Origin: a bacterium
GTDB taxonomy: Bacteria; Eisenbacteria; RBG-16-71-46; CAIMUX01
DNA length: 64,000 nucleotides
NCBI GenBank assembly: GCA_030431975.1
Contig: JAUIHP010000007.1
Location: forward strand, 1-64,000
Direction: 5' to 3'
In this document: positions 7,810 to 16,000 of the stretch, piece by piece
Layout: each line of letters opens with the position of its first letter
Numbering within the stretch: position 1 is the first letter of the stretch
Made by a program: the position numbers and the translations under genes
Notes under the pieces: generated by a model
Database searches by the model: none
Told to the model about the DNA's origin: nothing
The model's input: only the letters and a program-made list of their open reading frames with translations

Positions 7810-9597
7810 GTGAAAGGTTATCTCCTCATCGTCCTTCATGCGCACCTTCCCTTCGTGCGCCATCCTGATCACGACCGGTGGTTGGAAGAAGACTGGCTAT
7901 TCGAAGCGATCATCGAGACCTACATCCCGCTCCTGCGTTCCTTCGAGAACCTGGAGCGCGCAGGGGTACCGTTCAGGGTCACCCTCTCCATGTCTCCGAC
8001 TCTGACGGCGATGCTCGAAGACGAGGTTCTGCAGCAGCGATTCCTTCGTCATCTCGATCGCCTCATCGAGTTCTCCCGAAAAGAGATCAAACGCACCCGC
8101 TGGATGCCGGAGTATCTGCCCCTGGCCGAGCGCTACTACAAGCTCTACATCGAGACGCGCCGATTCTTCCGGGATCGATTGGGTTGCCGATTGGTGCCCG
8201 CTTTCGCCCGTCACGAAGAGGCGGGGTCTCTGGAAATCATGACCTGCGGCGCGACCCATGGCTTTCTCCCTCTGATGTTGGGAGACCGTTCCCTTTGGCG
8301 CGGTCAAATTCACACGGCGGTGCGGGACCACGAACGCGTCTTCGGTCGCAAGCCGAAGGGAATGTGGCTGCCCGAGTGCGGCTACACGGAAGGGGTCGAT
8401 GAGATTCTGGCTGAGGCCGGGATCGAGTACGTCTACCTAGATACGCACGCCATTCTCCACGCGCAGCCGACTCCTCCCTACGGCGTCTACACTCCGGTTC
8501 GAATGCCCTCGGGTCCTTGCGCGTTTGGACGGGATCAGCAGTCGTCGACGCAGGTTTGGGCTGCGGAAGTCGGCTACCCGGGCGACCCGGTCTATCGCGA
8601 GTTCTACCGGGACGTTGGTTATGACCTCGACTACGAGTATGTGAAGCCGTACCTGCACGACGACGGTCATCGCACCAATCTCGGCGTCAAGTACTACCGG
8701 GTGACGGGCGATGGCGATGAGAAGAAGCCGTACGACTTTGCCAACGCCAAGGAAAAGGCGGCGCGCCACGCCGAGGATTTCCTGAAGCGGCGCGCGAAAC
8801 AGATCCAAACGCTCGCTCCGGACATGGACCGTCCTCCGGTCATTGTCGCGCCGTACGATGCGGAGCTCTTCGGACACTGGTGGTTCGAAGGCCCGCAGTT
8901 CCTCGAGTTCCTGTTCATGAAGGCTCACTTCGATCAGGGTGATGTCGAGTTGACTACCGGCAGCGACTACCTGGCCAAAAGTCCGGAGCCTCCGTCAGCC
9001 GCGCCGTCCCTCAGCTCATGGGGACACAACGGGTACTGTGAATACTGGTTGGATCCCAGCAACGACTGGATGTATCCGCAACTTCACCGCGCCGGAGATG
9101 AGCTGATCGCAATTGCGGAAGCTGCGGACAGCCCCGCTACGGAACGTTCAGCTGCGGAGAGTGCAGCTACGGACAGCCCGACTACCGAGAGTTCAACCAT
9201 AGAGGGCGCTGACGGAGACGGATCGGGGAATCGTTTCACCATTGTCACGCCGGAACTACGGGAGCGAATCGTTCGGCAGCTGGCTCGCGAGTTCCTGCTC
9301 GCTCAGGGGTCGGACTGGGCCTTCATTCTCAAGACAGGGACGATGACCGAGTACGCCAAATGGCGTTTCGAAGATCACCTGGAAAACTTCGGAGAGCTTC
9401 GCGACAGTTTCTGGACGGGACGTGTCGACCTTTCCCGGTTGGAGTATCTGGAAGGCAAACACAACATCTTCCCCGACATCGACGTTTCGGTCTGGAGACG
9501 GGACTGGCCGTCCCGGGCCGTCGAAGCCGCTCAGTCCCTGGCGCGCCCGCAAAACGAGGCGAGCACGTCTCCCTCCGCATCTTCTCCCTCTTCGTAG
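7810..9597 (+). CDS. GH57 family 1,4-alpha-glucan branching enzyme (DUF1957 type)
   Basis: A 595-aa protein of the GH57 branching-enzyme group (like Thermococcus TK1436), which makes alpha-1,6 branches in glycogen-like glucans. It starts with the GH57 signature YLLIVLHAHLPFVRHP. The predicted nucleophile is Glu189 in GMWLPECGYTEG and the acid/base is Asp350 in APYDAELFGHWWFEG. The helical domain carrying the branching-enzyme Trp residues follows (SSWGHNGYCEYWLDPSNDW). The start is GTG, with AGGGAGGA six bases upstream. An Ala/Ser/Thr/Glu-rich insertion at about 437-475 is made of imperfect repeats. The 3' end overlaps the convergent rhodanese-methyltransferase by 67 bp. It is probably co-transcribed with the DUF4912 gene. 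Confidence 0.92.
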   Translation: MKGYLLIVLHAHLPFVRHPDHDRWLEEDWLFEAIIETYIPLLRSFENLERAGVPFRVTLSMSPTLTAMLEDEVLQQRFLRHLDRLIEFSRKEIKRTRWMPEYLPLAERYYKLYIETRRFFRDRLGCRLVPAFARHEEAGSLEIMTCGATHGFLPLMLGDRSLWRGQIHTAVRDHERVFGRKPKGMWLPECGYTEGVDEILAEAGIEYVYLDTHAILHAQPTPPYGVYTPVRMPSGPCAFGRDQQSSTQVWAAEVGYPGDPVYREFYRDVGYDLDYEYVKPYLHDDGHRTNLGVKYYRVTGDGDEKKPYDFANAKEKAARHAEDFLKRRAKQIQTLAPDMDRPPVIVAPYDAELFGHWWFEGPQFLEFLFMKAHFDQGDVELTTGSDYLAKSPEPPSAAPSLSSWGHNGYCEYWLDPSNDWMYPQLHRAGDELIAIAEAADSPATERSAAESAATDSPTTESSTIEGADGDGSGNRFTIVTPELRERIVRQLAREFLLAQGSDWAFILKTGTMTEYAKWRFEDHLENFGELRDSFWTGRVDLSRLEYLEGKHNIFPDIDVSVWRRDWPSRAVEAAQSLARPQNEASTSPSASSPSS

Positions 9598-10673
9598 GCG
9601 ACACACTCCAGATCGGCAAGAGCGTCCTTGAGTTCTCCCGGTTTCAACAGAAAGCGCGGGTTCTTCGGCCGTCCACGCTTCTCGCGTTGCGCTTCGAGGA
9701 AGGTCTGGTAGATCAGCCAACCTCCGGGCTGCACGGACTTCGCGATCTGGGGCAACAGGTCCCGATCGAGAAAGCGAAAACAGGTCACGACGGAATAGGT
9801 TGACGGCGGAAGCCAGCGACGGATGACTGCCGCCTGACGCAGATCGGCTTGATGGAATCTTGGGAAACCGGACCGGCTCTCGGATGGACGGGTTCGCTGT
9901 TCCAGCGCGCGAAGTCGGCGGGCTTTCTCCAGCGCTTCTGGGAGGATGTCGACCCCGAAGACTCTTCGCGCTGCGCGACGAGCGAGAAAGATGGTGTTCC
10001 TTCCGGTCCCGCAAGCGAGATCCAGGAAGTTCCCGGAATGCGGAAGCTCGGGCTCCCACTCGGCGAGAAACGGAGCCGGTTCCCATGCCGGTCGCCTTGC
10101 CGGTCCGGTCTCGTGACACAGGGCTTCCAATACACGCCGGTCTGTCCCGGACGACTTCCTCGGGATGTGCCAGTAGAAGACGGGGCCGGAGCGTTTGCTC
10201 GCGAGTTGAGCGGCGGTATCGATCAGGGGCTCCAATTGAGTTCCGCAAAGGAGCAACGGACGGGACACCGGAGGCAGGAGGTGTGAACCCTCAGACAGGG
10301 CGGTCAACGGGAGGGAAGCAGCGCCGGGAAGGTGTCCGCGAAGGAACGAGGGGACCGTTCGAAGGTCAAGAACGGTCAGTTCGAATGATGCGGAACGGTC
10401 GGTTGAAGTGGCAGGCGAGCCGGGGTCAGCTGCGTTGATTCGATCCGGGCCCGAGAGCCCGATTGTCGCGCCGGGAGTCGCCGGATCAACTGGGGCAGAT
10501 GTACCTGTTCGCTCGGTCCGAAACACATCGGGGCCCGCCTTCAACTCGGGGCGAGAGGTGAAGACTTCAAGGGGGCGACCGGAAGACTCCCCGTTTCTGA
10601 ACGGAAGGCAGATTGGATCCGAGTCAGTTGCCGCGACCGTAACGGATTGCCTACCAACGAATAACTTCACCAC
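9531..10673 (-). CDS. Rhodanese-like plus SAM-dependent methyltransferase fusion
   Basis: A 380-aa protein with two domains. Residues about 97-175 resemble a rhodanese fold (ELTVLDLRTVPSFLRGHLPGA), with Cys143 in RPLLLCGTQ at the active-loop position. Residues about 198-375 form a class I methyltransferase with motif I FLDLACGTGRNTIFLA (about 216-231), VDILPEALEKA, FHQADLRQ and PGGWLIYQTF, closest in style to TehB/UbiE-like enzymes. The first 95 residues are low complexity with no domain. The frame opens with two adjacent GTG codons and no clear ribosome binding site, so the real start may be further in. Rhodanese-methyltransferase fusions suggest sulfur or metalloid chemistry, but the substrate is unknown. 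Its last 67 bp run antisense to the end of the GH57 gene. Confidence 0.82.
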   Translation of the reverse strand: MVKLFVGRQSVTVAATDSDPICLPFRNGESSGRPLEVFTSRPELKAGPDVFRTERTGTSAPVDPATPGATIGLSGPDRINAADPGSPATSTDRSASFELTVLDLRTVPSFLRGHLPGAASLPLTALSEGSHLLPPVSRPLLLCGTQLEPLIDTAAQLASKRSGPVFYWHIPRKSSGTDRRVLEALCHETGPARRPAWEPAPFLAEWEPELPHSGNFLDLACGTGRNTIFLARRAARRVFGVDILPEALEKARRLRALEQRTRPSESRSGFPRFHQADLRQAAVIRRWLPPSTYSVVTCFRFLDRDLLPQIAKSVQPGGWLIYQTFLEAQREKRGRPKNPRFLLKPGELKDALADLECVAYEEGEDAEGDVLASFCGRARD

Positions 10674-10806
10674 TCAGGGCCATCCCCTCCCTGGCCGATA
10701 CTCAGGTAGCCGCGTTGGCGTATCGGCACGGATTCGGACCCTTCCCCCTGCTTTGGGGTACGGGGCGTGGTAGAATCGATCCAGCACTCAACGCCGAAGG
10801 GACAAT

Positions 10807-12153
10807 ATGACGGCCTCTGTCCTTCAGGTTCATCCGTTTCTCGATCCCCACCTGTCCGAGAATCGTCCGGACATCGTTCGCTATCTCTACAGCCAATACC
10901 TCAGCGTCCAGCAGGGTGGCGAAGCCTACAACGAGTTTCTCAATCGCCTTCTCCATCCGGTTGGGGATGAGCGTCTGCTCGAGGCCAATCTGGCCACCTC
11001 TGCCTACTACATGAACGAGGCCATGCACTACGTGCACAGTCTCCTCGACATGATCGACCCGGAGGCGCGAGCGCCGGTAACCCCGCGGGATGAGGTCGTG
11101 GCCTGTTCCGATGCCGGCGAACTGCTCCACATGATCTTCAATGCCTCCGATCCGCGGACCGTGTTCGAGGCGCGCCGGAAGCTTTATCTGACCAAGCTCT
11201 TCTTCGATGTCGACTACTCGTGGGAAGTGCAGCGCGGCCCCCAACACAAAGAGTTCTACGAATCCATCCTCCGCGACGAGATCTTCCGTCACGTCAACGA
11301 GCACCGCACGGTCGAGATGTGTTACGCGCTCGGACCGGACGGACGCGTCATCGACTACGGGGAGGGCGAGCCGGGGCCGGGCCAGGAGTGTTGGACCTTC
11401 GATGTCCAGCAGGTCGAGATGCTTCGCGAAGGCCGGCCCATTCGGTTGAACATCTACTACTACGTCTGCCGCTTCAAACGCGAAGTTCGACCGTATCAGT
11501 ACCGAAGCGGTCAGGATCGTTACCAGTTCGGCCTTTCCGAGATGTTCCCCGGCATGCAGAAGCGACGGGGCGCTTCCATCGTCAGCAAGATGATTCGTAA
11601 GGGAGAGGCCGATCCTCGCGCGATCCAGGATCTCATCGGCGCCATGTTCATCGTCGAGAACCAGAGTGAGCTCGAAGACCTCAAAGAGATTCTCTTCGAC
11701 CGGTTCGGAGGATACTTCCGGGTCAAGAACGTGGTCGACACAGCGACCAACCCGCACGATCACGAGCGCCTCAATCCCCATGCGAGCACGGACTACCGGG
11801 TCTACAAGGCCGAGATGGACGTGCTTTACAATCCGCCGAACGATCCGCAGCCGATGCCGTACTTCTTCACCGTCGAGGTGCAGCTCTACACGCTCGAGAA
11901 CTATCTGCGAACGCTTCACAGCTCGAGCTATGCGAATCATCAGTCCTTGAAGCGCCGGCAGTTTCTCGACGGTTTGGTTCCCTACCTGTTCCCGTCGGCG
12001 ATCTACGGCGAGGATGTCGTGCGCCGTCTCGTCGAGTCATCGGATCCGGTTCATGATCGTTCGACCATCGCGACGGCGAAGGCCCGTGGAACTCTGGCCG
12101 GACCGGCCATGATGGGTGCCCCGGTCAAGCCAGGGGCGGGATGGGTCAAGTGA
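10807..12153 (+). CDS. RelA/SpoT-like nucleotidyltransferase-fold protein (divergent)
   Basis: A 448-aa protein. The C-terminal half (about 255-400) has the order of motifs of a RelA/SpoT synthetase-type domain: KRRGASIVSKMIRKG, then DLIGAMFIVENQSEL (about 275), STDYRVYKAEM, and FTVEVQLYTLENYLRT (about 354) followed by a His/Lys helix (SYANHQSLKRR). The first 200 residues are mostly helical and unlike the HD hydrolase of long RSH enzymes. Whether it makes (p)ppGpp is uncertain because key G-loop residues are not obvious. It starts at ATG with GAAGGGA upstream; TAGAAT at 10771 could be the -10. Its 3' end overlaps an unknown gene, so the two probably act together. Confidence 0.55.
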   Translation: MTASVLQVHPFLDPHLSENRPDIVRYLYSQYLSVQQGGEAYNEFLNRLLHPVGDERLLEANLATSAYYMNEAMHYVHSLLDMIDPEARAPVTPRDEVVACSDAGELLHMIFNASDPRTVFEARRKLYLTKLFFDVDYSWEVQRGPQHKEFYESILRDEIFRHVNEHRTVEMCYALGPDGRVIDYGEGEPGPGQECWTFDVQQVEMLREGRPIRLNIYYYVCRFKREVRPYQYRSGQDRYQFGLSEMFPGMQKRRGASIVSKMIRKGEADPRAIQDLIGAMFIVENQSELEDLKEILFDRFGGYFRVKNVVDTATNPHDHERLNPHASTDYRVYKAEMDVLYNPPNDPQPMPYFFTVEVQLYTLENYLRTLHSSSYANHQSLKRRQFLDGLVPYLFPSAIYGEDVVRRLVESSDPVHDRSTIATAKARGTLAGPAMMGAPVKPGAGWVK

Positions 12154-12794
12154 ACGACCCGGTGCCCTTCGATCTCACCCCGCGTGAGCCGTTTTCCAGT
12201 GACGAACTTCGATTCCTCGGAGACCCGCGCCCGTTCCAGGTGCGGGACAAGGTCATGGAGAACCTGCAACACGCGTTCGATCGATTGCGGAACCGCTTGA
12301 GCGGCCATCTTCAGGTCGGGCACTACCTGGCGCCGACCGGTGTGGACTTCTCCCAGGGAAAGATGGGGAAGGGTGAGCATCTCGACGGCTTGCCCTACTC
12401 TTTCGTCGACCTGCCGAGGTTCATTCAGGAAGACCAGTGTTTTACCTACCGTGCGTTGTTCTGGTGGGGGGACGGGGTTTCCTTTTCGCTGGTTCTGGGC
12501 GGACGTCATCTCGACGACTACCGGCGTCGCCTCCTCGAGAATCTGGAGATTCTCGACGCACTCGATGTCTACGTGGCGACGTCGGAGAATCCTTGGGAGT
12601 GGCAGCGCGGGCGAGGTCACACCCTGCGTGTCGAGCAGGGGACCGAGTCGAAGCTGGCCCGGCTCTTCCGGGCGCAGAGCTTCCTCAAGGTGTCGCGCTA
12701 TCTCGAGTTCGATGATCCGGAGTTCGTTGAGAACCGCGTCGATGAAGCCGGGCTCTATACCTTCCGTGCGCTGGAACCGCTCGTTCTCGCTTGA
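12141..12794 (+). CDS. Unknown protein paired with the RelA/SpoT-like gene
   Basis: A 217-aa soluble protein that I do not recognise. It is rich in aromatic and acidic residues, with no signal peptide or membrane segment. Notable stretches are HYLAPTGVDFSQGKMGKGEH, the aromatic YRALFWWGDGVSFSLVLGGRH and a helical DDYRRRLLENLEILDALDVY. It overlaps the upstream gene by 13 bp if ATG at 12141 is used, or by 4 bp (GTGA) if GTG at 12150 is used; neither has a strong ribosome binding site, and GTGA junctions are common in this window. The overlap makes co-translation and a shared function with the RelA/SpoT-like protein likely, for example as partner or regulator. Confidence 0.7.
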   Translation: MGQVNDPVPFDLTPREPFSSDELRFLGDPRPFQVRDKVMENLQHAFDRLRNRLSGHLQVGHYLAPTGVDFSQGKMGKGEHLDGLPYSFVDLPRFIQEDQCFTYRALFWWGDGVSFSLVLGGRHLDDYRRRLLENLEILDALDVYVATSENPWEWQRGRGHTLRVEQGTESKLARLFRAQSFLKVSRYLEFDDPEFVENRVDEAGLYTFRALEPLVLA

Positions 12795-12927
12795 TTCGTC
12801 CACCGCGTCGATCCGGAGCCGCAAAGTCAGTGATCGGGCTACTTCGTCCCGGCGATGAAGGTGGCTCTTGGGTCGACCTGAACTCTCCGCTACATTCGAC
12901 GAACTGTGAGCTGCCGCCTGGCCACCC

Positions 12928-12982
12928 AGTTGCAATCCAGTAGCAATTAAGTAGCAATTAAGTAGCAATCTAGTAGCAACGT
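12928..12982 (+). repeat. Five 11-bp tandem repeats upstream of addB
   Basis: Five consecutive 11-bp units (AGTTGCAATCC, AGTAGCAATTA twice, AGTAGCAATCT, AGTAGCAACGT) end at a TATACT box. The unit length is close to one helical turn, so each copy faces the same side of the DNA, as expected of a regulator-binding array. It is the most AT-rich stretch in the neighbourhood. Confidence 0.8.
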
Positions 12983-12987
12983 ATACT
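12982..12987 (+). promoter_or_regulatory. Candidate -10 box of the addBA operon
   Basis: TATACT (5 of 6 to consensus) lies directly after the 11-bp array. No convincing -35 hexamer is found at 16-18 bp; the array occupies that place, which would suit an activator-dependent promoter. Transcription would start near 12994, leaving a very short leader if translation begins at 13003. Confidence 0.4.
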
Positions 12988-13002
12988 ACGGCCCACCTTT
13001 CA

Positions 13003-16000
13003 ATGGTGGTCGCCGTGGCGGGATGGAACCCCTTGAGTCTCCGCTTTGTCATCGGACCGGCAGGATCCGGAAAGACCCACCACTGCCTCGCGCGTCTTCG
13101 TGAGCGGGAGCGTTCCGGCCGCGCCGGCATCTATCTCGTGCCGGAGCAGTTCACCTACTCGGCGGATCGCGAACTCCTCGCTGCAGACGACATGTTGGGA
13201 TTGCGGCACGTGCGTGTCTTCTCCTTTACGCGTTTGGTTTGGTGGCTGCAGGAGCGGGCCGGCGTCACTCCGCCGGAGTCGATCGATCCGGCGGTTCGTC
13301 CGATGTACCTGCGAGCTGTGCTCGAGCAGATGGGGCCGGAGAGTCTTGGGCCGTTGGCTTCACTGCGACGTCGACAAGGCATGTTGGGGCAACTGGGTCG
13401 GTTTGTCGGAGAAGTCCGCAACCACGGGACGGTCGAGTTTCTGACTCGGATCCAGGAACTGTCGGCCGATCGCGAGATTCCCGGGGCCGTTCGCGACAAA
13501 CTGTCCGTGCTCGGTCGGGTCGTGGGCGAGTACTCGCGACTCTTGAAGGACCGGGGCCGGATGGATCCGGAAGAGCACCTGTTTGGAGCGGCTCCGCTCC
13601 TGGAACGCGAGTCGGGTTTCCTCGCCGGATGTGCGGTCTACGTTGACGGTTTCCTTTCCTGGACTGCACGGGAGCGGGAGATCCTTCTGGGCTTGGCTCG
13701 TCACGCGGAAAGTGTCGAGATTGCGTTCTGTTGCGACGACCCGAAGGCAAACGGGAATGCGAACGCGAATGCGAACGCGAACGCGAATACGAACGCGAAC
13801 GCGAATACGAACGCGAACGCGAACGCGAACGCGAATGCGAATGCGAACGTGGACGTGAACGTGAACGCGGGGTCGGATGCGGAGTCGGCTCGGCTTCCGT
13901 TCCGACCGGTTCACAGAAGTCTGAAGACTCTCGAGACGGAGGTCCTTCGGGCGGGACTTCCGTTGCCGGATCGTATCGTGCTTCCCAACAGCAATCCCAT
14001 CCGTTTCCAGACGGGCTCGCTGAGCTTTCTGGAACGGGGGATCTACGCATTCGGTGCACGGCCCAGAGGTGAGGTGCTCGAGAGTGCGGCGTCAAGCCAT
14101 GCCTTGCCTGGGAATGCGACGCCAGGCAACCCAACCCCAGGCAACCCAATGCCAGGCATTGCCGGGACGGGAGGGGCGGCCCCTAGCGGTGTGACCCCAG
14201 CCAAGAGCGAATCGCCCGGTGTGACAGCGAACCTCAATGCAGGGTTGTCGGATCTTCCGCTCTTTTCACAGGCGGCGGAGGTCGCTGCTGCTCCTTCAAG
14301 CGTTTCGGGTTCTTCGCCGCGTGCAGCCGGATCGCAGCCGCCCGTGCCGATGCAGGAGTCTGCGGGCTCAGGCGGAACCACGTCCTCCGTTGCCAGCGAA
14401 CGCGATGGTGCAATCACCCTGCGTGCCGCGCGCGATCCGGAACACGAAGTGCGCGCCTGGGCTCGAACGATCGACCGATGGATTCGTTTGGATCCGGACG
14501 GGTTCCGGCCAGAGGAAGTCGCCGTCGTTGTTCGCGACATCGCACCTTATCGGGACTCCGTTTCCCGAATCTTCCCGCAGTACGGGATTCCGTTCTTCCT
14601 CGATGAACGTCGGTCCGTCCTGGCTCACCCTCGCGTGCGGCTGCTCCTGGGGGCCCTCGATGTTCTGCAGTCGCGTTGGCGTCGCGACTCTGTAGTCTCG
14701 GTTCTTCGAAACCCGCTTCTGCGGATCGCGCTCTCGTCCATCGACCTTCTCGAAAACACGTCACTCGAATCGGGCCGCAACTTCGAACGTTGGTACGATG
14801 AGATGCCCTGGGAACCACTGGGACATCTTCAGCGCAGTCGCTTCACCGGCACTTCAGGCGAAGTTATCTTTGATCCGGAACTCTACGATCCGGAAGCCGA
14901 CTTGTCGGACAGTTCGACGGTGGAGGAGGGGCCGGACGATGAGGATCTCCTGACCACTCGAACGACTCATGATCCGCAGGCGCCACACCCGGACGAGATT
15001 CGGCGAAAGTACCTGCTTCCTCTTCGTCAACTCGAAGTGTCGTGGGCGGAGGATGGTTGGACGGGAGGTGAGGTCGCTACGGGACTGGCGCGTCTCATGG
15101 ATGAGTGGGCGGGTCGGCAGATGCCGTCGAACTCGGAATGGGATCGTCGGGTTGCGGTTGCATTGACCGACCTGTTGAGCGAGTTGGCTCATCTTTGGGC
15201 GGACATTCCGGTCGAAGCGGACGAGGTGTCGCGCGCACTGCGAGAAGGTCTACTTACCCTGCGGCTGGGGGTGACTCCGGTTCGCCCGGGGCAGGTTGTC
15301 GTTGCGGACATTCAGCGCTCCCGCCTTCACGGGATTCGCGGTCTCATCGTTGGCGGAGTCAACGAAGGACGTTTCCCTCGCACCATCGTCGAGGATGGCG
15401 TGCTTGGCGACGCCGATCGCGCGGCCCTGGATCGACTGGGTCTATCTCTGGGACCGTCTGCAACCGAGCGGCAGGAAGAGGAGGCATACCTCTTCTATAT
15501 CGCACTGACGCGTGCTTCCGAGCGGATCGAGCTGACCTGGACGGGATCGGACGCCGACGGTAGTGAGTCGCAGCCCAGTGTTCTGCTCCGTGAGATCACG
15601 CGTCTGTTGCCGCAGACGGAAACCTGCATCGAGCCGTGGCGCGAAACCGAGTTGCCGTGGGACGAAGTTCAACGTGGTGCGGAGTTGAGCGCGGCGGTAC
15701 TGGGTCGGCTGTCCTCATGGTTGAAGGGGCCCACCGAGGATGCGGAACTCATGGCGTTTTGGCGCGAGATGCGCACCACGTCGCATAAGACTATCCACCG
15801 ATCGATGGAGCCGGCTGAAGATCTGTTCGTGCGTGGGGTTCGTGGACTCTTCTGGACTCCCGAGGACTTTCTTCCCGCGGAGCTGGCCGCGTTCGCGTTC
15901 CCCGATCCGATGGTCTCGAGCGTCTCTCGCCTTCAAGAGTTCGCTGTTTGCCCGTTTCAGAGTTTCGCCAAGAGTCTTCTCGAACTGAATCCACGTCCTG

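Noticed and set aside
12928-12982. CRISPR-like look of short regular repeats
   Set aside because: Units are 11 bp and directly adjacent with no spacers; no cas genes are nearby. The same applies to the other tandem tracts.
13360-13914. ORFs with Arg-Val, Arg-Glu or Ser-Arg dipeptide runs around the addB tract
   Set aside because: They are other-frame readings of the GCGAAC hexamer repeats inside addB; they have no domains or ribosome binding sites.
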